Positions 11,518-23,879 of a DNA stretch of 64,000 nt are shown here, piece by piece. This DNA comes from Lunularia cruciata (lineage: Eukaryota > Streptophyta > Marchantiopsida > Lunulariales > Lunulariaceae). Every line of letters starts with the position of its first letter. Position 1 is the first letter of the stretch. The stretch covers positions 29,021,001 to 29,085,000 of the forward strand of contig OX419758.1 in assembly GCA_948567375.1 (NCBI GenBank), read 5' to 3'. The notes beneath the pieces are model-generated. The model was not told the origin of the DNA. It searched no databases and saw nothing but the letters and a program-made list of their open reading frames with translations. Both the position numbers and the translations under genes were made by a program.

Positions 11518-14500
11518 TCATGTCCCACCATAACTTCCAGTTTTGGTGGAGGAAGGTGTATCCTGGAATGCCAAAAAATGGCGTGTCATTTCATGATCAA
11601 TTTGAAAAAGCAAAGAAAATAGCTTCTCTGATTTGGCACCCCGATGATATGAACTTCTCCACAACTCTACTTGGGCTAAGCCCAAAAGACATAATAAGAA
11701 CATAACGCCTGCTTTCAGGAATTGTTGTTCAAACCACCTCCACGCTCTCCTCTTGGCAACCTTAAACTGACTGATGGCAATGTCAGTAAGCGGAGCCCAA
11801 CCCCAAACAAACTGATGTGTGGATTTCCGCACAAGAACTGGAAAGAATTCATGAAAATGAACTTCCACTGGAGATTACCTGTGCGAGACGGATATTCCTG
11901 ACATGAACATTCTCTGATTTTACCAAGGCCTCCCACTTAACATCCATCGAGTCATCAGTCATGCTGTGCTCCAAAAACTTCTTAGGGCCTGCCTGCTGCC
12001 AGTTGCTCAGGTTGGAAAGGGGAGCTGGAGCTGATGGCATAAGCTTCCCTAGCCATGATTCCCTCGGCGCTCTAGGGAGAGGAGGCGGAAGTACACTGAT
12101 AGGAGAGTCTTTCTGCTGAGGATGGGAGGAATGATCGGAGAATGAAGAGAAGGACTCATTCTTCGAGTCAGCGCTAGGAGTTCTCGCGTATGGCGACTCA
12201 TGCTTAGAATCCGAGCTTCCAGTTCTCATGTAGGACGAATCGTGCTTTGAGTCGTTGCTGGCAGTTCTCGTAAAACCGGATTCGGTCTTTGATTCTGAGC
12301 TTGCAGTTCTCATGTAAGACGAACCCTGTTTCGAATCTGTACTCGGCGTTCTAGAGTACGACGAATCTTGTTTGGAATCCGTGCTTGGAGTCCTTGTGTA
12401 CGTGGATTCGCTCTTCGACTCATTGCTGGAAATTCTTGAAAAAGCTGAGTATGCCTTCCCTAAAGGCCAACCGATAGCTCTTGCATCATCCGCGGAATCG
12501 GATAAGTTCGAGTTGGCGATTGCTGGAGTCAGTCCTGATCTATCCGATCGTTGTTGATCGTAGTAATCGTCCTTCCGACCTTTCGAACTCGAAGAAGTAG
12601 GTTCCCGATCTATAGCTTCCCAAGCCTCGTCGTCGATACTCTCCAGCGACCTCCCGGAACCCCCATTATCTTGTCGGTAAAGCGATTGCCTCAGGTGTCT
12701 GGAATAATTGTGGCCATTTTCATAATTGCTGGAATTAGGTCGCGACTGTGCATAAGAGGAAGCATTCCCGTGCATTCTCGACTGGAATTGACCGGAGTCT
12801 GTATCTCTAGACGGCGGATCGGACGTATTCTGGTTTCCCAGAGTCAAATTCTGCTGATGAGTCTTGTACCTATGATGGTTTAAGATCGACGAATCAGCAA
12901 GAGTCTGCTTCTTTGCTTCGGCTTCAACGACATCCGCTGGTTGCACCAATTTTGCCATTCCCTTCCCACTTGCATTTGAAGTCCTCAGTAGCATCCCAAG
13001 GTTACCCGAAAACTCGTGCTCAGGCTTTCTTCTGGGAGGAGTCCGGGGAGGAGGGGACCCCCTGTGAGTCGCTGTCTCCTGGAGTCTGTCCGTCGGAATG
13101 GAGCCGTGAGCACGTCGTGATTCATTACTAGCCATTGACGTTTCACCCTCATATTCTCCAGCCTGCGAATCAACACTGAAGGACTGGGAGTGATCAAGAG
13201 TGTCATGATCCCGCTGATACATTACCATGCCCCCTTCAGTATTCGTTGATGACCCGCTCCTTGTTCTGAAATTTGCCATGAGACCTCTATTCTCAAAACT
13301 ACGACTGTTGTCGTCTTTGCTCATACTGCCTTCGGTGTCCTGATAACAAGAAGCACAAATGCAGGTCACCTCAAAGCAGATAACGTTCAGATGGAGAGCT
13401 TGCTCTCATATCCAATCAACACTCGAGACTGACAGCATCGTGACTGACAGGAAAGTAAATCTCTTGAACAAATCTCTGACAACACTTACCGCATAGGTCC
13501 AAGCTGAATCATCCTCCTCAGGCTTTCCGTCAACTTTGCCAGCTTTCGGTGTGCCAGGTTGCGGCGCAGGACCAGGCAAACACATCGAGCCGAAAGGGCT
13601 CACTTGCCAAGGGAACTTGCATTTGAACAGCATGTTCGGATCCTCCTCTGCTTCTTCTTCATCAGCGTCAAATTGTTGCTTGAACGTCGCAAATCGAGAA
13701 CGTCCAGCTGCCACTGGTCGATTTCCTTTTCTGGGAGAAACCGAAGGACTGCCATTAGGCGATCTTCTCTCACTGGTATCAGCTGACTCCGTCACCATAG
13801 CTTTAGCTGCCGGGAGAAACCTCTGCATTATGAAATCCCGAGCACGAGGGTCGGTGTGCCTGGAGGTGTCGTGTAGGTCCTGTTCCATGCAACCATCGAG
13901 CATGCTCACTTGGCACTGGGCTTGGTAGTGGTCCATCTGCGAGTAGATATCCCCCGCGTCAGAGTTGTGCTCGCCATCCCACTCGGCTGAGCTGTGACTA
14001 CCAGCCTCAGAATTGTCACGGCTGTTGGGACGGGTAGGCAACCGACTGTTGGGCTGTGTGCCGTAAGCGTTGTTTGGTACGGCCGTAGAAGGTGCATTCC
14101 TCGTTGGAACGTAAAAGTCCTTCTGTGCTGGCCGGGCTTGCCGAAAGCGCTCCGACAAACGATGATGACTACTGCTACGACCTCGGGGGTTGTCTTGATA
14201 GTCTGCAGCACCATTCCTCTCTCGGTCGACAGGGCCGCGCAGAAAGTCGGTCTTAAGCGGGTTGTCACAAGCAGATCCTGACTGGTGACCAGGGGTGGGA
14301 GTTGAACTCCTTCCAGCAGCAGGCGGTGCCGCTATTGGATGAGATCTCGGAGGAGTTCTATCAGTTGTTTGCTGTGCGCTCATAGTAGGCAATCTACTCG
14401 GGGGAGGGGATGGTTTCGGTGGAAGGCTAGCGAAAGGATTGAGACCTTTTGGTGGCGGAGTGCCAGCGGGGGGAGGATAGAACATTGCGGCATCCTTAGA

Positions 14501-14752
14501 TTTTGGAGGTCCAGATTGCGGTGGAGGTTTCAGTTCGGTCGGAGCACTCAGCTCCTCCTTCTCTTCGATCTTTGCTTTACCTGGCGCATTCTCCCACTGG
14601 AATGAAATTCCTGGTCTCTTGACATCTCCATGTCCATCTTCTGATCCCATCGAGCCATCGAACGAGAGTTTTGGAGGCTCATAAGTCACGGTTGCACGGC
14701 GAGTGCGCACAGACTTGAGGGGAGCATTGTAATTGATTCGTCCTTCCGACAT
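11518..14752 (-). CDS. DUF688-like plant protein, three exons
   Basis: Proposed exons on the minus strand are 14752-13490, 13339-11879 and 11811-11518. The introns have donors GTAAGT and GTAATC and acceptors TTATCAG and CACATCAG, and phase 0 at both junctions, giving about 1005 residues. I chose the ATG at 14752 (MSEGRINYNAPLKSVR) because plant DUF688 proteins begin with a similar NxNAPLLSVRR motif. The in-frame ATG at 14785 adds 11 unlike residues, and a TTCTCAG just before 14752 could be a 5'-UTR acceptor. Residues 47-61 hold PGISFQWENAPGKAK, the family's hallmark. A long Pro- and Ser-rich low-complexity middle follows, with seven 14-residue repeats at about 719-816. A conserved-looking C-terminus (WAPLTDIAISQFKVAKRRAW) ends the protein. 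I see no membrane segment or catalytic motif. The biochemical role of the family is not established. The family name is from memory of the motif; that the gene is real is well supported. Confidence 0.75.
11812..11878 (-). other. Intron 2 of DUF688-like gene
   Basis: This 67-bp intron runs from GTAATC (donor after CACAG) to CATCAG. Joining keeps the frame between RLAQ and FVWGWAPL. Without splicing, exon 2 would stop after about ten further codons. Confidence 0.65.
12155..12448 (-). repeat. Seven 42-bp coding repeats in exon 2
   Basis: Seven copies of a 14-residue unit (consensus SSYxRTxSxDSKxE) run without a break from SAFSRISSNESKSE to SPYARTPSADSKNE. The 42-bp period is a multiple of three, so copy-number change would keep the frame. 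The Ser/Thr-rich units, several with TP, look like phosphorylation-rich disordered sequence. Confidence 0.9.
13340..13489 (-). other. Intron 1 of DUF688-like gene
   Basis: This 150-bp intron runs from GTAAGT (donor after CTATGCG) to TTATCAG. Joining links SAWTYA to DTEGSMSKD in frame. Reading through would end at TGA soon after 13406. Confidence 0.7.
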
Positions 14753-16616
14753 CGGCTGAGAAGTACTAACACAGCTTGCTGACACGTCCTAGAAGTGGTA
14801 CTGGTCAATGCACCAGCTACCTGCCATAGATGAGATCAACAATATTGAACATGAGCAAGAAGATGAACAAAACTTGGAAGTAATAGATAAGCACTTTCGT
14901 CTTTTGTTTACACTAAATTATCTGATGCATCGTAGGCTAAAGGTGCATAGTAATCAAGGATTTGATCGATAAGCTGAACAAAATGCCCTCAGATGGACGA
15001 CAATCCCTCCTATAGACAACCACCATTGCCAACACTAGATCGTCATGCTATGCTACAACATCCACGCCTTATTACTAAACGGGAGCTAGACAGGCACTAT
15101 CCTTGAGCCTGCGATGGTAATTGACACTGTGGCTCTACATACATCTTCAACCGGCAAGGATATTTTAAAATTTACGAGCTCCGCCCGAAATTACACAATG
15201 GTGAGTGGAGGATCTCTCCAACTTACAGATTGCCTGTAAAGAACACTCATAAGAGCACAAGGAAAGAACTTTCATACATTGTTTCCAGTACCTTATTGTC
15301 TAACCACACCTTCACTCTGGAACGCAATCTAATCGACCCTCAGATATCAGTGTCAGTATTCTTACTTTACTTCAGCAGGCCGCGCAGCAACTCGGGCTTC
15401 CACAGCACGGTCACGCTCGTCTACCCGCGGATCCACATTATCCGGATGCGATAAAATGTGTCTTCAGCCAAACTTCGATATCGCCATCCATTCTCCGAAT
15501 TAAGGGGTCTTTCCACTTCCTAACTCCATCTAACGACCTCTTAAACCATCGAATCAATATAGATTGACTCCCAAACTTGCAATTCTCTGTAGAGTAAAGC
15601 CTCAAAAGTTCTACAAATCTAACAATATACACTACTGCTCAGACATCTCTTTCAAGCCACAAATTCTAGCGAGATCTAGACCTTGCAATCTACAACATTC
15701 CGCGGGGTATTGGATTCGAGCTCCTTCCACCTGTTTTTGTAAAATCTCACACTTGCTTCTTCTTCGTCCTCAGATGCTGCTTTTCCTATTCATCCCTCAT
15801 GTAGCTCGACCTCGGCCTGCCTGCAGCCTGCTCTGTCTAACAATCCCTTCACACCAATTCTTCAACTCCTGCTCTTACATTCCCTCTCTGTCTGCTTCGG
15901 AATGTTGACTTCCAGAATAACCTGCAGATCCGATCTCCCAGTAATCCGCAACGCTTTCCCTTCACTACCTTCCTTCCTTCCTTTACCCACCTGACTCTCA
16001 GGAGTCCTTCGGAACCTCGTCAGGTCTGTAACTCATGCTTTATAAATCGTGCCACAAATGTGCTTCCTTTCAGTTCGTTGGTTGTCTCTTCCCCGCGTCT
16101 CCTTTGTCCTTCTACGCTCGCTGCCTCGAGGGCCGTGAATGTCTCAGGAACACTGACAACCGGGTCCGGTCCATATGCAGGGTTTAGGGTTCCTACAAAA
16201 CTGCCTATGGATAAGGATAACCGACACCTGTCAGTCTTAACTGCTATTTTACATTGCTTCCCGGTTTGCATGCCACTGGGAAACCGGCCAGTGTTGTGAA
16301 CCCTTGGACTTGGCTCCACCCGGAGTACCAAACATTAAAGTCAAACCCATCAATTCATATTGTCAATTTGAACCCCATTAATTCTAGTCGGTCAACTGTT
16401 GAACACAGCACAAAATTCATTTCATTGAAAGTCATGAGTAAGCAGTAGTGTTGAAATTCTAAAGTTTGAGAGATGACTAATTGCCAGAGAATATCCAGTT
16501 CTTGGTGTTTATCAATCAAACATTTCCAGTTTAGAAATTTATGTGTAAATAGCCTGTCCTCAGTCCAAGTAGAATTTGATTTTGGTCGAGAGCACGTCTT
16601 CAATCAGTCGGTGCAT
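14753..16616 (-). promoter_or_regulatory. Upstream flank, likely 5' UTR and promoter of DUF688-like gene
   Basis: No gene is evident. The minus strand is purine-rich around 16010-15950 (plus-strand CTTCC repeats), as is common in plant 5' UTRs. A TTTATAAA at about 16041 could serve as a TATA box for either strand. The transcription start cannot be fixed from sequence, and the extent is a guess. Confidence 0.3.
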
Positions 16617-16725
16617 CAACAATGGCATATGATGGCATGTACTTAAATAGAACAACAATGGCATATGATGGCAATGTACTTAAATAGAACAACAATGGCA
16701 TATGATGGCATCTACTTAAATTGAC
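16617..16725. repeat. Three tandem 36-37-bp units
   Basis: Three near-perfect copies begin CAACAATGGCATATGATGGC at 16617, 16653 and 16690, each followed by an ACTTAAAT stretch. Confidence 0.9.
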
Positions 16726-19404
16726 CTTGATACACTCACATCAGATCATCTACTACATCTTATTAGAAATCAAATTCAGTTCACAAAAGAGTCACATCGC
16801 TTAAGCATCACCCAACATTAGCAGAACAAATTCCTTTTCCCCGTCAACTTATACAAACACGAAAGAATCTTGCTACAATAGTTCTCAAACTTGGAGAAAA
16901 GACAGGCAGCCAGGTCCTGGCCGGTGACCAGCAAAGCCATGCGACGGCGACGGGGATTGTACAGTATCAATGACGTCCATGAACCAAGGCAGGTTGCCGT
17001 CACTGCCCGTGGTCAGGCGTGGGGCAGCTGCCTCCTGCTCAGGAATAGAACCACTTTTCCTGCCCGGAATGCGGGATGTATGTGGCCGAGCTGCCCCCTC
17101 TCAGGTGGTAACTCTCTCTTCCGATCGGATCTGAGGTCAATTCATGTCAGTAACCACAGGTCTTAATTACACAAGGATTGAATAATATGCCCGGGGAAAG
17201 GGAGGGGCAGAGAGCATCTGCCCCGTCGAGCTCTGCAATACCTTAATCTGATATGTCGATGCAGAGCGACAATCTATCATGCTGATACAGTGTTACTCTA
17301 GTCAGTACTGTAGTTCTAATACATCTATTACGGCACTGTTGAGAAGTTGCAACATATAATTAGTAAAATGTATACACATGAAGTACCGTGATGAACTGAA
17401 TCTACTCTACCTGGAGTTATAAATACACAGGGGTTTGTAACTGGAGAACGTATGGACGGAGAACTTGAAAGTTACCTGAGCTTAATTATTTATCTGATCA
17501 TTCTCGCTAACATTACTGCTTCTCAATGATTTGCGCGAGTTGGCTCGGTGAAGTTCATATGTGAAAAATTAAGAACTCATCCTTATTGACTATAGCTAAT
17601 TTTCTTCTGGAATGCTATTTTCCGTTACTAAATGTGGTAAAATCCATTCAACAATCAACAGAAGTATAATTTGTGTCTCAATCCTGTAATATGTGCTTCT
17701 TCTAAGATGATGAAAAAAAATTGGCAATATAAAGGTCGATTACAGAACTATAGAAATTATAGAGTTATTCTCGTATCGGGTATCATGTGACTCTCTGACA
17801 GTTCCTGCGATTAGACATCTTTAATTGGCTTTTTCTTCTTGTTCTGCATACCTAGGTTTCACATCACAAGTGGTAAATCTGTAAATCAAATTCGCGTCTT
17901 AAACTGCTTTGCTTTAAGCTAATGCATGGAAGAAACATGTTGATATTATCATAAAGGTCATTGCAATATGAAAGGGAAGGTGAGAAGAGGTGAAATTTTA
18001 CATCTATTTCAATCAACTTGCTAGCACTACCCCTACTATCAACTGGCATAGAAGCCTCCCCGACAAATTAAAGTTGTAAATAACGAAGCAAAGAGAGTAA
18101 TAATGACAAATACTGTTCTCATCTCCTCCTGATTTGAAGGTCGTGAATTCCTTTGGTCTATGAGAAAACAATCTAAACAACACTTTTTTCTTAATGCAAG
18201 AATTTGCTCCCGTTATTCTTTAGTAGAATGCAAGTGATTAGACATTCCGAATGCCATCGAGCATAACATTCTTCAATCAGAGGAAATTTACTATCTAATA
18301 CGCAAGTTCTGCTTGCATTTTTCTTTTCCATGAGATGAATCTAACCAAGACCAAAAAAGGTCAAGTTGTGGCACATTAGTCCGGATTCATCTTCTTGAAA
18401 ATGTCGGTTCAAACTTCAATTAGGATCATTTGAGGTATAGTATTTACAAATTATACCTACACATGACTACAGCAGCCGCATTCACGATCTGCTTGTGAAT
18501 ATGGATCCATGTGAGTATGGATTTCATTGAGCGTTTACAAGATGAGTAATCTTCGGATCCGATTTCTTTTCTCTACTGAAACTGCACGGTAGCTGCCATA
18601 CACTGCCTTGGACTATGATACATACGAAGAACGATTTGACTATAAAGCTACCCTCAAGGTTTCAACACCACAGTGTCTATTTCTTTTTACATTATCCTAG
18701 TGGAAGTCATGTTCCTAAGCACCCACGAAGCTATATTATATAGTTAGAGCGTTAGTTGCATGAACGTATCAGATATGTGTCCTGGTCAAAGAAAAGCTCA
18801 TTCGAACTAAACTACGTAGCCCTTGTAGTAGATCCCGTCTTTGGTTCTCCTAAACAGTAGGTGGATCATATATGGATATCAACTTCAGACACACTCACCT
18901 TCAAACTAAAACAGTAAAATAACATACATTGAGCACATTGAAGCTTTGAGGATAAAGGGTCCCCACAATCACATCATCATTACATCACAAGGAGTTGGTA
19001 GAACTCATTAGGATACTTTCCTTAGGATCGTTGCGTCATAACTCGGTGATTCACCCTATAATTTATATCGGTCCCACTTAGCACTACTAAGCAGCAAACA
19101 AACCGACTCCAGACCTAAATTGCACCACATACGAGAGATTCTTCTGTTAAACTTTATGCCGAGAAACCAGAACTCATATGTCGGATGCAGCTGATCCTAA
19201 ATGTATAGTAGCGCATTTTCACTTCATCAGTCATCCCATTCTGATTTCCTTTCAAATTCTGATTTCCTTTCAAATTCCGAGATTGGAGAGAGTTTCTATT
19301 TACGAGTACGACTTCAAGACGAGTCTACAACTTGATCATCAGTTCTACCATAGGTTACTTCTGGTAGGTGATTTGAGTTTGTATGAAAAGATACAATTGT
19401 GCAT
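16726..19404. other. AT-rich intergenic
   Basis: No coding region, RNA gene or recognisable element is supported on either strand. Confidence 0.4.
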
Positions 19405-20965
19405 GCAATGACTCATTTGACTATTTAATTTCATCTTGTAGGTTTGAGAATCAATGTATCAAAATCTCGATCATGTATTCATCCTCATTTTCAACTTCCA
19501 AAGGGGTATATCACATCTACATATGATCTGTGTATTCTTGGAGTGCCAATAGAATCTGATGATTTTGCCGCACGTTCCCTAAGACACAACTGTTGTAGAT
19601 GATATTTTTCATTTGGATGACCTCTCTCTACTAGAAGATTTGATTTGTAGGTGGCATTTGGTATACTCTCTTCTAGTACTATACATAGACCAACCTACCT
19701 ATTTCACACAATTTCCCTTTCTATAACAGTCTTATCAAGTCTGAGAGCTTTTGATAAGAGAATTATGGATACCTTTGGTGGTATCATGGGACTAGGAACA
19801 TTGTGTGAGAGGAGATTTGGCACATTTTTACCAATCTCATATGGAGAGGTAGGCGTACTATCTCATATCTCATGGAGAGATAGTACCCATAACATTTTTG
19901 GGTAGTTGGACTCTCTCAACACCTCTATTGTCCTCTCATTTAGTGGTTGTAGATAGTCCAATCTTGGAGACATATATGACCAAGGTGGAAGAGGGATCCT
20001 TTTCTCTCCTGTTTTTATTGCAGCATACAAGAGACTGTCTATCTCCGTAGGCACAAGAGGACCTTGAATCATTTGCTTCCCTACCTTCAGATTAAACCAA
20101 AGTTTTGCAGTCTTCTTTGATGCATCTATAATTTCAACATATGTTACCTTCTGTCTTAGTTGACTCATCCATTCCTTGTGTTACTAGAGCATGCCTTTGC
20201 TCTTGCTTTGGCAAGGTATATGCTATTGGATCCTTGCTTGATTATGCATTATGGTACTCCAACTTGCACCAATTACTTTCTCTACAGCAATAAAATTCTA
20301 CCTAGGTTTGGTCCACCCTTCTCCATCTTCATTACTCACTTGTGAGTATGGTTCTACACTAGATGCAATAGAAGTTCATATGACATGATGTCTTTTTCAA
20401 GGATAGAGGATACTTATCCACAATGCTATCAAGGATATAGTGTTTTCCATGGCATGAGAGAGTGGATACCTTGCTTGGAGGGAGAATTGATGTGCTTTGC
20501 ATACAACACAAGTCAAGGTAGACTTATACTTGGTCTAAGATGATCAAGTGACAATAGCATATATTGTGGTTATGTACCCTACACATGATGCAATTTCAGA
20601 GGGAGTGATCACTCATCTTCTTAGATGAGTGGTAGGTAGAGGAACAATATGCAAGGTCTCCATGTATAGAGTATGCAACAAGGTTCCTCTAACCTTGAAT
20701 ATGAAGCATTGGATGAGGCATTTGACACATTTATCAAGGAGTGCACAAGGGCATATTATTTTAGATGTATGGTGTACCTTTCTCATTCTCATATTTCAAA
20801 GCATATTTTAGTCAACAATGTGTGTCCATTGCTCTACAAAGAGCATTGCTTGGTGCAATTCATAGAAGAGCAATCACACTAGGTGATGCATCTTTGGATG
20901 TTCCAATTGTTTGTAGACCATAGGACTTGCATAGCTCAGATATCTTAGGTTTCTTAGGGTAGATT
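19405..20965 (+). pseudogene. 5'-truncated RLE retrotransposon, family A copy 2
   Basis: Homology to family A begins abruptly late in the RT domain: HLVGLRINVSKSRS matches HLVGLRVKVSKCRA of copy 1, and LGVPIESDDF matches LGVPVGSEDF. It then runs through the linker to the RLE end, where VCRP, a stop, then DLHSSDILG match the last residues of copy 1. Many stops and frameshifts break it. Loss of the 5' part with an intact 3' coding end is typical of target-primed insertion. The conserved 3' tail seen on other copies is not recognisable after 20965. Confidence 0.75.
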
Positions 20966-22087
20966 CCAAACCATTAAGTCATTGTTATTGTTATAGACTA
21001 AGAGCTAGAGACAAACTTGCACCCATTATCTTCATAATTATATATCTTGTTGTAAAGTAAATATCCTTCTATTTGCCTCTTGCTTTTCAATTGTACAATG
21101 GTAAGGGATATGATTTAACATCTTTCTCACTTCAAAAGCTTCCATTGATATGTAAGAGTCCAACAAGGTGGTCAAGAAATTATGATGCTTATGTGATCTC
21201 ATAGTACATTTCCAAATCTTGCGTAAAAGGCACTTGGATATGGCTCAAATGAATAAAAGTGAGAGATGATGACCATTTTAATTTGAATTGATCTTAATCA
21301 TTACTATATCTTGATGAGAAGAATATGCATTAACACAAATGAAATGAAGAGCTGGAACAATGACAATTAGAATGTGCACAATATCATTCATATGTTTGTT
21401 GGACCAATGAGAATAAGGACAAGGAAAATGCATACATCATAATAGTAGGAAAGCATTTGCCACAATCCCCATGAAAAAATATGAAACTTGATAGGATAAC
21501 AAGAAATCTAAAGATGTCATCAAGCAAAAAAAGATAAAATCTAACTCAAAAACTAGAGCTAAGCTCCAAGAATATCATAGTGAGAAATTTGTGCCTTTGT
21601 AGGTTCTATTGTACACCCATTCAAGATTGAGGGTATAGTGGAATTTGAATGTACAATGATACTAAGATAGTATTCACTTGGTCTTAATACAGTTATGATC
21701 AAGGCTAAGGGACTTTGATAACCAAGGGGCTTCAATTAGATTGAAGCCCCTTGACTTTGATAACCAAGGGGCTTCAATTAGATTTCTTGAGACTTTCTAG
21801 TTTGGGTGGTGTCAAGATGATTTTGCTGAAAAAAAAGTTTTTATAAACAGTTCATGAAATTTGATGAGGTGTTTTGGCGAATGACTAGGAAAATCATATG
21901 CAATTGTATCCAATTTTGTAGATTTTATCATTCTTTTGTTTCTTTTCACGTTTAATTTTTTAGTCATTCTATCCTTGGTTCCTTAGGTTTAATTTTCCTA
22001 GAAATTACCATACAAGATTTCATGAACTTATTCACTCTAATAGTAAATCATCTTTATTGCATATCCTATCAATTATGAATGGCTACT
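20966..22087. other. AT-rich intergenic with a perfect hairpin
   Basis: No gene is supported here. The only structure I see is the repeat and palindrome at 21711-21785. Confidence 0.4.
21711..21785. repeat. Direct repeat enclosing a 14-bp perfect inverted repeat
   Basis: A unit of about 32 bp starting GACTTTGATAACC occurs at 21711 and 21753. The first copy with the next bases forms a perfect inverted repeat (21723-21753): arms CAAGGGGCTTCAAT with a 3-base spacer. Confidence 0.9.
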
Positions 22088-22832
22088 TGTAATACCAAGA
22101 GCTAGCCATATGATCTAGATGTGAAATCTGGTTTGGTAACATCTTGAATGATGTTTTACATGATGGTCAAAATAGATCAGATAGAAGTATCACCAAAAGA
22201 GTACTTCTACTAATAAGGTAGAAATCAAAATAGACTTGAAAACCTTACAATCAATAGCTAAACATATGATTTGAACGTGGGAATTGGTTTGGTAACATCT
22301 GGAAGGATGTTACATATGATGGACTAAATAGATCAGAAAGATGTATCACCAAAAGGGGACTTCTACTAATAGAGTAGGAACCAAAATATGCCTAAAATCT
22401 TTGAAGGCAATTTTGGAGGTCTAAACAGATGAATTAGGCTAAAAAAGACTATGCGAATCCCTCCCTCAACATTTGAAAGGCTAGCCTTCCCTTCCCCCTG
22501 GTTTGTCTTGCCGAGAGCTTTCCAATGGTACCTCACCCACATGAATCTGAGATTCCTATAGAAAGATTCCCTCTGGTCAAAGCTTGTTTGACCAACCAGA
22601 TAGGACCAGGACCAACATGTCACCCATCCAAGTAAGTAATCCAAGGGTGGAACTTGCTTATATGTCACCTATTTGTGTGCCTAATCCTATGGTGTAGCTT
22701 CCTTGGAGGAGATCCTCTTTGTCTATATAATAAAGAGAAGGTGCTCCTTTGGAACATCGGAGGTTTGAGCGTGGAATTGTGTATTTCTCATGGTGTGTTT
22801 CTCTTAAAGTCTCCTATCCTTGGAGTATTACA
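22088..22832 (+). repeat. Solo LTR, family S, copy 1
   Basis: The LTR begins TGTAATACC and ends GTATTACA, so the termini are inverted copies of each other. The flanking 5-mers are CTACT (22083-22087) and TTACT (22833-22837), a target-site duplication with one mismatch. A TATA-like CTATATAATA lies near the 3' third. No internal retrotransposon sequence is attached, so this is a recombination remnant. Confidence 0.85.
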
Positions 22833-23423
22833 TTACTTAATCTCGTAGCTATTCAAAATATTTTAGAATTAGGATCCCTAGTTGTATTCACTCATATGAA
22901 TGCACTTTCTAGACAATACAATTTATTAAGAGGTTTCAAATTTGGCTTTGATGGGTTCCTAAATATCCATTGAAATTTATGAAAAATTCATAAAAAATCT
23001 ACATGTAGTCAAACCCTATGTACACAAGAAAAGTAGAGGTGTTCCATCAATTTCAATTGCAAAAAATGTTTTATGAGTATTCTAAATTTTCACTCATGGG
23101 TTGTTAAGGCTAAGTGTTTGTTTCTTAATTCTTAATGAAGCCCAATCAACATTAAATAGACATTAATGGATGGATTCAAAATAAACCCACATGAGTCATT
23201 CTAATGACTACATAGCCTTCCGCTTAGCAAACTACTCTTGAATAGCCTCTCCCACTCAATGAATTGCATTGTAGTGAGTGAATTACTCAGAGTGAAATTC
23301 CCTTGCATAGCCTCTCTTATGTATGAATTGAGCCTCCTCCCTCAAGTAGCCTCTGCAACTCAATGAAATACTCAAAGTGAAATTCTCTCAAGAAGCCTCT
23401 CCCTTTTGGTATATATTGTAGTG
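22833..23423. other. AT-rich intergenic
   Basis: No gene is supported. Around 23200-23400 the motifs CTCAATGAAT and AGTGAAATTC recur loosely. Confidence 0.35.
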
Positions 23424-23730
23424 AAATACTCCAATGCTATGCACCAATACTCATCTTTGACTTCATTGCAAAATCATGAAATGTATCAAATGTATGAGAG
23501 ATATAACAAATCTTATAATGTATATGCAACAATACTCTTTGACTTTATCACAAAATCATAAAATGTATAAGAAATATAACAAATGAGATGATGAGGAGGA
23601 GAGGTGTAACATATGAAATACTCCAATGCTATGCACCAATACTCATCTTTGACTTCATCGCAAAATCATGAAATGTATAAGAAATATAACAAATGAGATG
23701 ATGAGGAGTAGAGGTGTAACATATGAGATG
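23424..23730. repeat. Tandem repeats before the Harbinger relic
   Basis: A unit containing ACTCCAATGCTATGCACCAA and then a TTTGACTTCAT stretch occurs at about 23430 and again at about 23620. A partial unit lies between them at about 23530. The shared AATATAACAAATGAGATGATG motif also repeats. Confidence 0.75.
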
Positions 23731-23879
23731 ATTATGAAGAGCAATTTTGATGATAATTGGAGTGAAGATGGATAGGAAGATGAAATATCAGATTTTTTAT
23801 GTAAGTTGTGGAATTTCACAAACACTTCTTGCTATTTGCTACATAGGATTTAAGCTACTCATAGTTGCAAGTTAATGCT

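Noticed and set aside
16175-16195. GGGTTTAGGGTT as telomere-type repeat
   Set aside because: Fewer than two full units; this is not an interstitial telomere array.
16020-16331. 103-codon minus-strand frame upstream of the DUF688-like gene
   Set aside because: Unlike any protein I know and within the probable promoter or UTR region.
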